A stretch of DNA of 34,691 nt, from contig LADW01000078.1 of NCBI GenBank assembly GCA_000961695.1, positions 1 through 34,691 on the forward strand. Direction: 5' to 3'. The notes beneath the pieces are model-generated. The model worked only from the letters and a program-made list of their open reading frames with translations, was not told the origin of the DNA and ran no database searches. The DNA comes from Hyphomonadaceae bacterium BRH_c29 (GTDB taxonomy: Bacteria > Pseudomonadota > Alphaproteobacteria > Caulobacterales > Hyphomonadaceae). Positions 26,300 through 34,082 of the stretch are shown one piece after another (position 1 is the first letter of the stretch; the number at the start of each line of letters is the position of its first letter). The translations under genes and the position numbers were made by a program.

Positions 26300-26337
26300 C
26301 GCCGGTCTTCCGTTTGCGGAGGACCGGCGTTGCTTTT
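26300..26337 (+). terminator. Rho-independent terminator after cysE
   Basis: A 13-bp stem (26300-26312 with 26317-26329, including one G-T pair) with the 4-nt loop TTTG is followed by TTGCTTTT. It starts 21 nt after the cysE stop. Confidence 0.88.
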
Positions 26338-26611
26338 GGGGGCTCTGACAGGCGATTCCGGGTTGCCGCCAGCTGCGGAGCCGATCCGGCCCGTCGGGGC
26401 GGGATGCCAGTCATATTCCCGCTGCAAGGGACTGGGGGCTTGCCGAATTCGTGTGGCGCACGAACCCGGCTGTTTTCTGGCCCGTTTTCTTCAGTCTGAC
26501 CGGGTCGGTTCGGATGGGCAATGTTGTTGCGCGCCTCCATTTCGACTAGACTTGATCGGCTAATGCGTTCGCATTTCAGAAGAAAAATCCGCATCAACAG
26601 GGGGCGGTCGG
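26338..26611. other. Intergenic region between cysE and the OmpA-like gene
   Basis: No gene is evident here; the short antisense and sense ORFs have no conserved look. The region should contain the promoter of the OmpA-like gene. Its clearest element is the palindrome at 26562-26575. Confidence 0.4.
26562..26575. promoter_or_regulatory. Perfect palindrome upstream of the OmpA-like gene
   Basis: AATGCG-TT-CGCATT is a perfect inverted repeat 36 nt before the GTG start. It shares its ATGCG/CGCAT arms with a palindrome at 29691-29702 before the caspase operon. It could be a regulator binding site or a small mRNA hairpin. Confidence 0.4.
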
Positions 26612-27802
26612 GTGAACTACGAGACCGTCGACCAGGATGAAGCCGGGCATGTCGCGCGCAAGCGCAGCCTTGTGCGGACGCCTGGCCATCTCCCGTTCTT
26701 ACCCTACGGCCTTGTGCCTGCTGCCGGCCTTGCCCTCCTGTTCCTGATCGCCCTGTGGCCATTTGCGTTTGGCGTGCAGAGCGCCACGAAGCGCGCCGTG
26801 AGTGATGCTTTGGCTGCGAACGGGCTGGACTGGGCCCAGCCTTCCGTCAGCGGACAATGGATCACCATCCACGGCGAGCCGCCATCGGAAATCGAGGCAA
26901 ACAAGGCTGCGCATTTTGCCCGGGAGGCCGCCTCGGCGACTCCCTTCGGGCTGGCCCATCCGGCAACACGTGTGCGCGTGCCCCAAGGCCCCTTCAAGAT
27001 GCGGCCCGAGGCTGAAGAGCCCCCGGTGCAGCCGATTGAGGATGTCACTGAAGCGGCAGAGGCCTCGCCCGGCTGGCGCTTTGAGATCGCGCACGGCAAC
27101 CTGCGTCTGGAAGGCGAGATGCCGGATCAGGCGACGAAGGACACTGTGGTGCGCCACGCCTTCAACAAGGTCTCTCCGCCCCGGATTGATGGTGTCGAAG
27201 ACGCGCTGGACGTCGTGGGAGTGGAGCCGCAGGAAGGCTATGTCGCTGTTGCCCTGCGCGGCGTGAACACGGTCACGCGGTGCGACGCAGGCTGGGCCGT
27301 GTTCGAGAAGGGGCGCTTCTCGCTGCGCTGCGAGCTGCCCGAGAGCGAGGCGGCAGATGTGCGCAAGCAGGCCTTCGCCTCGATGCCGTTTGGAACCGTC
27401 GGCTCAATCGATGTTCTGCCCCATGAAGCCGTTATTTCGTGTGAGGCGCGTCTGACCGACTTACTGGTTGATGCGCGGATCGAGTTCGATTCCTCCTCTT
27501 CGGTGATTGATGCCTCCAGCAACAAGCTGCTGGATCAGGTGGCCGACGCGGTGAAGGCCTGCCCCGGCACGCTGCGGATTGAGGGGCACACGGATTCCAC
27601 CGGTGTTGAAGCCGAGAATGAAACGCTCAGCCGCAACCGGGCGCTGGCCGTGCGCAATGCACTGATCGCCCGCAATGTCAATCCGAAACGCCTGATCGCC
27701 GAGGGTTATGGGGCGACACATCCGGTCGCCGTCAACACAACGCCGGAGGGGCGCGCGCGCAACCGCCGGATCGAGATCCGGGTCGTCCGGGCCTCAGAAT
27801 GA
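26612..27802 (+). CDS. Inner-membrane-anchored BON/OmpA-like peptidoglycan-binding protein
   Basis: The 396-residue protein begins at GTG with a GGGGGCGG run upstream. One membrane segment (about 32-54) follows a short cytoplasmic end. Next come two BON-like alpha/beta units in the periplasm (about 57-110 and 155-215) and a third poorly defined region. A complete OmpA-type domain occupies 286-393. The peptidoglycan-binding pair Asp328 and Arg343 is in GHTDSTGVEAENETLSRNRA, and the close is RARNRRIEIRV. This layout recalls ArfA-type OmpA proteins and suggests a link between inner membrane and cell wall. A hairpin separates it from the next gene, 45 nt on, with which it is probably cotranscribed. 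The exact function is unknown. Confidence 0.85.
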   Translation: MNYETVDQDEAGHVARKRSLVRTPGHLPFLPYGLVPAAGLALLFLIALWPFAFGVQSATKRAVSDALAANGLDWAQPSVSGQWITIHGEPPSEIEANKAAHFAREAASATPFGLAHPATRVRVPQGPFKMRPEAEEPPVQPIEDVTEAAEASPGWRFEIAHGNLRLEGEMPDQATKDTVVRHAFNKVSPPRIDGVEDALDVVGVEPQEGYVAVALRGVNTVTRCDAGWAVFEKGRFSLRCELPESEAADVRKQAFASMPFGTVGSIDVLPHEAVISCEARLTDLLVDARIEFDSSSSVIDASSNKLLDQVADAVKACPGTLRIEGHTDSTGVEAENETLSRNRALAVRNALIARNVNPKRLIAEGYGATHPVAVNTTPEGRARNRRIEIRVVRASE

Positions 27803-27816
27803 AGTTTAACCCAACA

Positions 27817-27832
27817 GGGGGCAGAAGCCCCC
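27817..27832 (+). repeat. Intercistronic GC hairpin
   Basis: GGGGGC-AGAA-GCCCCC is a perfect 6-bp stem with a tetraloop, between the OmpA-like stop and the next ATG (15 nt before it). Without a T run it is more likely an RNA-stability or attenuating structure than a terminator. Confidence 0.45.
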
Positions 27833-27847
27833 GTCACGAGTAACACC

Positions 27848-29635
27848 ATGTCGTTCCTGCTGCTCCAGATTTTCCTGCTGATGTTGCTCGCTGCCATATG
27901 CGGGGCGGGCCTCGCCTGGTGGTGGTTCCGCCGGAACTATGCTGACGTGACGACCGCTCACGAGGAACTGATCAGCAGCGCCAAAGCGTTGCAGGACATG
28001 CCGCCGCCGGTCACGAAGGATGATCTGAAGGGCAGCCTCGCCAGCCTCGCGCCGCCGGACCTGTCGCCCGTGCATGAACGCCTCGCGCGGATCGAGAGCG
28101 CCCTGTCGCTGACCGGCAGCGCAGGCCTTGGCGCGATCAATGACCGCTTCACGCAAGTGGTCGGCCTGCTGACCGAAACGCGGGAGCAGGGCCTCGGCGG
28201 GCTGGAAAACCGGCTTGGCCGGATGGAGACGCTGATCCAGCAGCCGGACGATTCTCTGGAGGCCGTGTTCAGCCGCCTGTCGGATCTGGAAAGCTCGCTC
28301 CTGTCGGTCTCCAATGAGGTGAGCCGCCTGCAGAATGCCGATCTTGATCCGGTCACCTTGCGCCTCGACCAGCTGGAAGGGGCGATCCGTAGCCAGAGCT
28401 TCCCCGAGACAGACCTTGGCCCCGTCCATTCCGGTCTCGCCCGGCTGGAACTGGCCATCGAGACAATGGAATTCCCGGAAGCCGACGTGGAGCCGCTGCG
28501 CACGCACATGGCCGCCATGGAAGCGCGCCTTGCCGAATTCGCAGACCGGCTCGACAATGCCCGCAAGGCAGATCTTGAAGAGCTGATGATCCGCATGTCG
28601 ACCCTGTCTTCGTCGCTGGCGGGCTTGCGTGTGCCGGACATGGACTCGGTGAAGGAGCGCCTGACGAAGATCGAGCAATCCGTCAATAGCATCGATATTC
28701 CGGAGACGGACTTCACCCCGCTGGTCAACGAGCTGCGCAATATCGAAGGCATCCTGCGCGCGCCATCGGACGACATGCGCGTAATGCACAACCGCCTGTC
28801 CGATATCGAGGGCGGCAGCGCGGCGCTGCACTCCAAGCTGACGGGTGTGGAGCATACGGTGGCGATCCTGGCCCGGTCGGGCGTCGACCTGACGCCGGTG
28901 CAGAGCCGCCTGTCGGGCGTCGAATCCGCGCTCGCCTCACTGCGGGCGGAGATGCAGTCCCTGCCGGATTACGGCCCGATGGAGCGCCGTCTGGCGGCGT
29001 TGCAGGAAACGCTGCTGGCCCTGCGCGAGCCTGACCTCTCGCCCGTGCTCTCGACCATGCGCAAGCTGGAGGCGCGTCTCGACATGGGCGGCGTCGACAG
29101 CCGGCTCGCCTCGATCGAGTATACGCTGGCCGCGCTGAACCATGTTCTGCGGGCGCGTGATTTCGGTCACCTGCGCAGCGAACCGGATTATGTCTATCGC
29201 CAGCCGGTGACAGCGCCGCCGCGCCCGGAGCCCGCCGGCTTTGCGACGATTGACCAGGTGTTCCGGGAGCCCGCCCCGAAGGCGCCGGAGCCCACCCCGC
29301 CGCCACCTCCGGCACAGGAACCCGAAACCCCGGCCCATCCGCTGGAAATCGCCCTGCGCCCCGGTGACAAGGCGAACCTTCTGGTCGAAGCGGCCTTTGG
29401 CGCGGAAGATGATCTGGAAGTGATCAACGGCATCGGCCCGATGCTGGGCGAGCTGCTGAACGATATTGGCGTCTACTATTTCTGGCAGGTCGCCGAATGG
29501 GGCCCGGCAGAGATCGAGTGGGTGGACAACAAGCTGGAGCATTTCAAAGGCCGGATCGAGCGGGATGACTGGGTCGGGCAGGCGAAAGAACTGGCCAAAC
29601 TGCCGACATCTGCGAAGCACCCGGTCAGCGGCTAG
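27848..29635 (+). CDS. Membrane-anchored repeat coiled-coil protein with a C-terminal helix-hairpin-helix domain
   Basis: The product has 595 residues. An N-terminal membrane helix (about 4-26, ending WWWFRRN) is followed by a long helical region (about 40-435) of degenerate repeats with the core D[LMFV]xPVxxxLxxIExxL. A Pro-rich linker (about 455-498) comes next. The C-terminal domain (521-583) is DDLEVINGIGPMLGELLNDI, GVYYFWQVAEW, and GRIERDDWVGQAKELA. This last domain is the helix-hairpin-helix-like module that alphaproteobacteria also carry on NuoE and ribosomal L21 extensions. The charges around the helix suggest that the long region faces the cytoplasm, so the tail could meet DNA, RNA or a protein there. 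No Shine-Dalgarno box is strong. I know no named function for this architecture. Confidence 0.82.
   Translation: MSFLLLQIFLLMLLAAICGAGLAWWWFRRNYADVTTAHEELISSAKALQDMPPPVTKDDLKGSLASLAPPDLSPVHERLARIESALSLTGSAGLGAINDRFTQVVGLLTETREQGLGGLENRLGRMETLIQQPDDSLEAVFSRLSDLESSLLSVSNEVSRLQNADLDPVTLRLDQLEGAIRSQSFPETDLGPVHSGLARLELAIETMEFPEADVEPLRTHMAAMEARLAEFADRLDNARKADLEELMIRMSTLSSSLAGLRVPDMDSVKERLTKIEQSVNSIDIPETDFTPLVNELRNIEGILRAPSDDMRVMHNRLSDIEGGSAALHSKLTGVEHTVAILARSGVDLTPVQSRLSGVESALASLRAEMQSLPDYGPMERRLAALQETLLALREPDLSPVLSTMRKLEARLDMGGVDSRLASIEYTLAALNHVLRARDFGHLRSEPDYVYRQPVTAPPRPEPAGFATIDQVFREPAPKAPEPTPPPPPAQEPETPAHPLEIALRPGDKANLLVEAAFGAEDDLEVINGIGPMLGELLNDIGVYYFWQVAEWGPAEIEWVDNKLEHFKGRIERDDWVGQAKELAKLPTSAKHPVSG
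28058..29137 (+). repeat. Tandem degenerate 20-25-residue repeats within the coiled-coil gene
   Basis: Units begin near residues 71, 165, 189, 213, 242, 264, 288, 309, 347, 374 and 396, with more diverged ones between. Examples are PDLSPVHERLARIESAL, TDLGPVHSGLARLELAI, PDMDSVKERLTKIEQSV and VDLTPVQSRLSGVESAL. The spacing of 21-29 residues and the heptad-like Leu/Ile positions indicate a helical rod that grew by duplication. Confidence 0.75.
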
Positions 29636-29650
29636 GGCCTGCGCGGCCTT
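29634..29650 (+). terminator. Weak hairpin at the stop of the coiled-coil gene
   Basis: AGGGCC (29634-29639) and GGCCTT (29645-29650) form a 6-bp stem with one G-T pair, then CCTTTATCGCCCCTTTT. It may end part of the transcription before the caspase operon. Confidence 0.4.
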
Positions 29651-29690
29651 CCTTTATCGCCCCTTTTCCCCTCCGCCGAATTGAGGTTAG

Positions 29691-29702
29691 GATGCGCGCA
29701 TC
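29691..29702. promoter_or_regulatory. Perfect palindrome upstream of the caspase operon
   Basis: GATGCGCGCATC is a 12-bp perfect palindrome 45 nt before the caspase-gene ATG. Its ATGCG/CGCAT arms match the palindrome at 26562-26575, with no spacer in place of a 2-bp one. Confidence 0.35.
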
Positions 29703-29747
29703 GCGCTGGGGGATAAGTGTCGATCTCATGGGAAGGGGACACGCGCC

Positions 29748-31472
29748 ATGCTTCGCCTTGTCCTGCTTGTAATTGCAGGTTTTTTTGCTTTTGATGCCGC
29801 GCTGGCCGATCCGGCCTCGCCGCCGCGCTATGCCCTGGTCATTGGCAATTCGGACTATCAGCAGCGCGGATGGGCCTTGCCCAATCCCGCAAATGACGCG
29901 CGCCTGATGGCCGAAACCCTCTCCGATGTCGGGTTTCAGGTGGATCTGGTGCTGAATGCCAGCGAAGACCAGATGGAGACGGCGTTTGCCGCCCATGGTG
30001 TCCGGCTGAAGGCGGGCGGCCGGGATGCCATCGGCCTGATCTATTATGCCGGGCACGGGGTTCAGTCGCAGGGGCTGAACTATCTCGTGCCGGTGGATGC
30101 CAATGCCCGTTCCGAACAGGATATCTGGCGCCAGGCCCCGCGCCTCGGCGATGCGCTGCGCTATGTGGAGGATGCCGGCAATGCGGTGAACTTCGTGATC
30201 CTCGATGCCTGCCGGGACAATCCGCTGCCAAGTGCAACACGCAGTGCAGCGGGCGGGCTGGCAGAGGTGAAACCGGCGCGCGGCCTGTTGATCTCGTACT
30301 CCACGGCGCCGGGCTATGTTGCCTATGATGGTGAGGGACAGAATTCGGCCTTCGCGGTCGCCCTGGCGCAGACCTTGCGGCAGCAGAACCTGATCGCCGA
30401 ACAGGTGTTCAAACGCGTCGCTGACAGCGTGAATGTGGCGACCGGCGGATTGCAGACGCCGTTCTATAATTCGGGCCTGACCGGGGCTGATTTCTGTTTT
30501 GCGGGCTGCACCGGTGCGCCGCCTCCGATACCTGTGGTGCTTGCGGACACGGTGGCATCGACGCGGCTACCGGCAGGCTCGCGTTCGACAGCGACTGCGG
30601 ATGCCCCGACGCCGAGCCTTGCGCCGCAGTTTACCGAAGTCTCCACCCTGATGCGGCAGGCGGCGTTCGCGGCGGCGGCGGCCGGCGGGGCACTGGAAGC
30701 ACGCACGTTCAGGGACTGCACGACCTGCCCACAAATGGTCGCCATTCCGGAGGGTAGCTTCCTGATGGGCTCGCCCGAGACGGAGCCGGAGCGCAAGGAC
30801 ACCGAAGGCCCGCAATGGCAGCCGCAGGTCGGGGTCTTCGCCGCGTCTGAAAAGGAGATCACCTGGGCTGAGCTGGACGCCTGCATCGCGGACAGCGGGT
30901 GTGCCGGAAACAAGGCGAAGGCCGAGACCCGCTCCGATCAGTGGGTGCGCCCGGCCATGCCTGTGGTCAACATCACCTGGTGGGAGGCGATGGACTATGT
31001 CCGCTGGCTGAACGATCAGGTGGAAGGCGAGCCCTATCGCCTGCTGAACGAGGCCGAGTGGGAATATGCCGCGCGTGCCGGAACCACCACAGCGTTCAAC
31101 ACGGGCGACGATCTCACCGACAAGGACGCGAACTTCAATGCCAGCGGGCGCCAGTATAATGGCGGGCCGAAGGGCAAGTTTCCGCGCCAGCCGCTGCCCG
31201 GCGGCATGTATCCGGCGAACGGGTTCGGCCTGTATGACATGCACGGCAATGTCGCCGAATGGACCGCCGATTGCTGGTTCCATGACTATACCGGACGGAT
31301 CGGTCAGGCCGTGGCGGAGCAGGGGGCGGAGAAATGCTCCCGCTCGGTGCGGGGCGGCGGCTGGGACAAGGTGCCGTCCTATGTGCGATCCGCCGTGCGG
31401 GATGCGTACCCGTCCAGCGGACGCAAGGACAGCATCGGCTTCCGCGTCGCGAGGGATGTTGACCGGCCATGA
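29748..31472 (+). CDS. Exported caspase-like peptidase fused to an FGE/SUMF1-like domain
   Basis: The product has 574 residues. A signal peptide (1-20, ending ALA before DP) is followed by a C14 caspase p20-like domain (about 27-250). Catalytic His103 is in YYAGHGVQ and Cys155 in [22 protein letters not shown] is the usual second helix. An Ala/Pro/Thr-rich linker (about 255-325) leads to a formylglycine-generating-enzyme-like domain (326-571: [53 protein letters not shown]). The two cysteines used by true FGE are absent: the aligned residues are Lys541 and Val546. The domain is therefore probably a binding fold, not an oxidase. GGAAGGGG precedes the ATG. The stop overlaps the next start by 4 nt. 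Caspase-FGE fusions are known in proteobacteria; their substrates are not. Confidence 0.9.
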   Translation: MLRLVLLVIAGFFAFDAALADPASPPRYALVIGNSDYQQRGWALPNPANDARLMAETLSDVGFQVDLVLNASEDQMETAFAAHGVRLKAGGRDAIGLIYYAGHGVQSQGLNYLVPVDANARSEQDIWRQAPRLGDALRYVEDAGNAVNFVILDACRDNPLPSATRSAAGGLAEVKPARGLLISYSTAPGYVAYDGEGQNSAFAVALAQTLRQQNLIAEQVFKRVADSVNVATGGLQTPFYNSGLTGADFCFAGCTGAPPPIPVVLADTVASTRLPAGSRSTATADAPTPSLAPQFTEVSTLMRQAAFAAAAAGGALEARTFRDCTTCPQMVAIPEGSFLMGSPETEPERKDTEGPQWQPQVGVFAASEKEITWAELDACIADSGCAGNKAKAETRSDQWVRPAMPVVNITWWEAMDYVRWLNDQVEGEPYRLLNEAEWEYAARAGTTTAFNTGDDLTDKDANFNASGRQYNGGPKGKFPRQPLPGGMYPANGFGLYDMHGNVAEWTADCWFHDYTGRIGQAVAEQGAEKCSRSVRGGGWDKVPSYVRSAVRDAYPSSGRKDSIGFRVARDVDRP

Positions 31473-31876
31473 TATCGTCCATCAGCCCCCTGATCAGTCA
31501 CCACCGGGACGAGCTGAAAAGCCAGTCCCGGCTGAACCGGACGATCCTGATCGGGGCGATGCTGGCGGCGCTGGGGGCGTTCAGCGTGTTCCTGCTGACG
31601 CTGCTCGGCCATTATCCGCTGCCCACCGGCGAGCGCATCTTTGCGGACAATCCTGAGCGCATTCTCGGCGCTTCGAACTTCTTCGTCGCCACAGCGATCG
31701 GCGCGGCGCTGAGGATGTGGCGGATGCGGCAGACGCGGATCAAACTGTTGATTGCGGAAGCCTTTCTGCGGGAGGGCGATGATGAAACGGGCCTGCGCCT
31801 ATTGCTGGAGCCAATGTTTGGTGATGGCGTCTGGCGCGGGGCGAAACTGAACCCGCTTGCGGAGATGGCGCGATGA
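31469..31876 (+). CDS. Small two-helix membrane protein of the caspase operon
   Basis: The 135-residue protein has a short polar N-terminus and two membrane segments (about 24-46 and 67-84). Between them is a short loop with [12 protein letters not shown] soluble C-terminal part follows, with [21 protein letters not shown] that reads as two helices, perhaps a partial TPR-like pair. I recognise no family. It overlaps the caspase gene before it and the gene after it by 4 nt each (ATGA), so all three are made in a coupled way and probably act together at the inner membrane. Confidence 0.75.
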   Translation: MISSISPLISHHRDELKSQSRLNRTILIGAMLAALGAFSVFLLTLLGHYPLPTGERIFADNPERILGASNFFVATAIGAALRMWRMRQTRIKLLIAEAFLREGDDETGLRLLLEPMFGDGVWRGAKLNPLAEMAR

Positions 31877-33255
31877 GCATGGAAAACGAAACGAAGACCT
31901 CGCCGGTCACGTCGCTGGACCTGTTGATGGAATTGCAGGGAGAGCAGCAGGCGTTCCGCTTTCTGGTGCGGGCGCTGTCGGCCTTGCTGGCGACGGCGGC
32001 ACTGATCGCGGTAGGTAGCGTGATCTATTTCTATTTCGAGCTGCAGGGCCTGCGCGCCGAATATGCCCGGCAGGCGCAGCTCAATCAGGTGAACCTGCGC
32101 ATCGTGGCTGGCGAGGCGAGCCGGCAGCGGGAGTCAACACAGTCGCAGCTGGTTGCCATCCGTGAGGAGAATGAATCGGCGCGCCGTCAGGCAGAGCTGT
32201 CGCGGGAGCTGCAACAGGCCGGATCGGCGGGGCAGATCGCGGCCTACAAGGACCGCGCTGTCGCAATTGCGCGTGGACATATTCTCGGCAAGACGATGAA
32301 CGAGGTCACCTCGCAAGTTGTCGCCATGGTGCTGCGCGCGGATGAGGGCGGCAGTGTCCGTCTGCTGACAGATGCGCAACGGGTGTTGATGCAAGCCGCG
32401 CTCGACGACTGGGGCGGCCAGGTGGAATCCTCTGCCGTACGGACGGAGTTTCAGACCCTGCTGGACGATGGCGCCAGCCTGCCCGATCAGGCCATCGGCG
32501 CGGCGGGGCTGGCCATGCTGGAATACCGCAAGGCGGATGGCAATTCGCTCGGTTGGAACCGGGGCTGTTCGACGGTGGTCGACTATGTGAACCAGTCCGT
32601 GGCGCGGGGGCTGAACGAGCCGATGCTGCTGCTCTGGAAGGGTCAGTGCCTGCGCAAGCGAGGCGATGCGCTACTCTCCCACCAGGCCTTCAGTCAGGCT
32701 GCGCAGCTGATGGAGCAGGACCCGGAAGACATCACGCTGGAACAGTCTCAGATGGCGCACCACGGCGTCGGCACAACGCTGATCGCGCTGGCCGCGCAAG
32801 ACCAGCTGCCGGAAGGGCGTGACCGCAATGTCGCGCTTCAGGAGGCGCTGACGGAGCTGCGCATCGCGGCCAAGATCCGGGCTGACCGTGGCTCCACGCG
32901 GATCGGCGTCGCGTATACGGAAGAAAACATGGGCTTCATCTATGTTCTGGAGGAAGACTGGCCGACGGCCCTGTCGCACACCGAGAATATCGATCACATC
33001 CTGCCGCTGGCCTGGAATCTCACAGTCAGGAATATCGCCGCACGCGAGAATGAGCAGGCGCTGAAACGGGCCGGCTCCAGCCGCGCAGCAGTGGAGGAAA
33101 TGCGGCGCATCCAGAGTGATACGGCCATGGTTTTGTCGCTGATGGATTGCGGCCAGATCGACAAGGCGGAGCTGATGCGCCTGCTGCCGCAGAAATATTC
33201 CGGCCAGGTGGACGAGTTGGCAGCCCATTGCCTTGTGGAATCTGGCGGAATTTGA
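31873..33255 (+). CDS. Membrane-anchored coiled-coil and helical-repeat protein of the caspase operon
   Basis: The 460-residue protein has a cytoplasmic N-terminus of about 30 residues and one membrane helix (about 32-55). A Gln/Arg/Glu-rich coiled coil (about 56-118) precedes an all-helical region to the C-terminus with TPR-like spacing. Examples are LLWKGQCLRKRGDALLSHQA, FSQAAQLM and GVAYTEENMGFIYVLEEDWP. The topology suggests that the coiled coil and repeats lie in the periplasm, where they could meet the exported caspase; this is inference. No catalytic motif is visible and I recognise no named family. It is the third gene of the coupled operon. Confidence 0.75.
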   Translation: MSMENETKTSPVTSLDLLMELQGEQQAFRFLVRALSALLATAALIAVGSVIYFYFELQGLRAEYARQAQLNQVNLRIVAGEASRQRESTQSQLVAIREENESARRQAELSRELQQAGSAGQIAAYKDRAVAIARGHILGKTMNEVTSQVVAMVLRADEGGSVRLLTDAQRVLMQAALDDWGGQVESSAVRTEFQTLLDDGASLPDQAIGAAGLAMLEYRKADGNSLGWNRGCSTVVDYVNQSVARGLNEPMLLLWKGQCLRKRGDALLSHQAFSQAAQLMEQDPEDITLEQSQMAHHGVGTTLIALAAQDQLPEGRDRNVALQEALTELRIAAKIRADRGSTRIGVAYTEENMGFIYVLEEDWPTALSHTENIDHILPLAWNLTVRNIAARENEQALKRAGSSRAAVEEMRRIQSDTAMVLSLMDCGQIDKAELMRLLPQKYSGQVDELAAHCLVESGGI

Positions 33256-33268
33256 TGCAGGCGCGTGG

Positions 33269-33296
33269 TTGAACCCCCGGCGAAACTGACTAGGTT
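33269..33296 (+). promoter_or_regulatory. Candidate promoter of the DUF3126 gene
   Basis: TTGAAC (33269-33274) and TAGGTT (33291-33296) are 16 nt apart, 28 nt before the start codon. It suggests that this small gene is transcribed separately from the caspase operon. Confidence 0.35.
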
Positions 33297-33323
33297 GCCA
33301 ATCGCTATTGGAAGGACACCTGA

Positions 33324-33533
33324 ATGACCCGCGAAGAAACGCTCCGCCTTGAGGCCTATCTCAAAGAGAAGCTGCACCCGGGCCTGCGCCTGCTGCCCCG
33401 CGACAAGACTGACGATTCCGTCGAAGTCTATCTCGGCGCGGAATTCCTCGCGCTGGTCTACAAAGACGTGGATGAGGGCGAAACCTCGTACCAGTTCCAG
33501 ATGACGGTGCTGGAAGAAGACCTCAAAGGCTAA
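33324..33533 (+). CDS. DUF3126-family small protein
   Basis: The 69-residue cytoplasmic protein begins MTREETLRLEAYLKEKLHPG and has a compact alpha-beta pattern: helix, then strands EVYLGAEFLALVYKD and SYQFQMTVLEEDL. It matches the alphaproteobacterial DUF3126 family in length and sequence character; its function is unknown. GGAAGGA precedes the ATG at about 8 nt. A strong hairpin follows the stop. Confidence 0.88.
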   Translation: MTREETLRLEAYLKEKLHPGLRLLPRDKTDDSVEVYLGAEFLALVYKDVDEGETSYQFQMTVLEEDLKG

Positions 33534-33539
33534 GCCTGC

Positions 33540-33585
33540 CGGGACCGTGCCCTGGGGTACGGTCCCGCTGCGGCCCTTAAGGGCC
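33540..33585. terminator. Double hairpin between convergent genes
   Basis: A 9-bp stem CGGGACCGT/ACGGTCCCG (33540-33548 with 33559-33567) is followed by the perfect 14-bp palindrome GGCCCTTAAGGGCC (33572-33585). It lies between the ends of the DUF3126 gene (+) and the YHET-motif gene (-). No long T run is present; it is probably a bidirectional transcript-end structure. Confidence 0.6.
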
Positions 33586-33591
33586 TACCCC

Positions 33592-34020
33592 CTAGAATGG
33601 CAGATCCTGCACGTCCGGCGCGACCCATTCGCGGCGGGCCTTTGTGCTGAACAGCGTGTCCTTGCGCCAGTAATTTATCACCCAGTCCGGCTTTCCGCAG
33701 GGGCCGGCCAGAAGATTTGCCAGCACGGCGTGAAGCGGTGTGCCGTCCGGCGCAGCGGCCAGCGCGTGAGCGGCGGCCCGAAGGGAGGCGATGGTGATCG
33801 TCTCGTGATAGCCTTCGGTGTCGGTGTTCCTGCCGCCAACGGATTCATTATAGGCGCGGATCATGCCCGGCATGTCGCGATGGGCGGCGGCCTCGTCCTC
33901 GGCGATGAGGGCAAGGGCGGCGGCCCAGTGGGCCGCATGGGTCCATTTTTCCTTTGGCAGATTGCAGGCGCGGAACGCTGCTGTCAGCGCGGTGATGTCG
34001 GAATCAGATTCAAAACTCAT
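33592..34020 (-). CDS. Conserved hypothetical protein with WTHAAH and YHET motifs
   Basis: The product is a 142-residue soluble helical protein. Conserved-looking motifs are LPKEKWTHAAHWAAAL (about 21-36), RAYNESVGGRNTDTEGYHET (about 55-74) and a C-terminal RREWVAPDVQDLPF. The His residues, Asp and Glu in the first two motifs could form a metal or catalytic site. I recognise the pattern as a widespread uncharacterised bacterial family. GAAGGA precedes the ATG with about 9 nt spacing. The gene lies downstream of xseA on the same strand but behind a strong terminator. Confidence 0.78.
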   Translation of the reverse strand: MSFESDSDITALTAAFRACNLPKEKWTHAAHWAAALALIAEDEAAAHRDMPGMIRAYNESVGGRNTDTEGYHETITIASLRAAAHALAAAPDGTPLHAVLANLLAGPCGKPDWVINYWRKDTLFSTKARREWVAPDVQDLPF

Positions 34021-34058
34021 ATTTCAGGTCCTTCAGGATGATGGCGGGACCAAAACGA

Positions 34059-34082
34059 AAGCCCCGCCGGGTGGCGGGGCTT
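34059..34082 (-). terminator. Rho-independent terminator (minus strand)
   Basis: A perfect 10-bp stem (34059-34068 with 34073-34082) with loop GGGT is followed on the minus strand by a T-rich run (TTTCGTTTT when overlapping A-T pairs are included). It ends transcripts coming from xseA, 38 nt before the start of the YHET-motif gene. Confidence 0.82.

Noticed and set aside
28058..29137. The repeats of the coiled-coil gene as a DNA-level tandem array or CRISPR-like structure
   Set aside because: The repetition is at protein level with strongly diverged DNA; there are no identical repeats or spacers.
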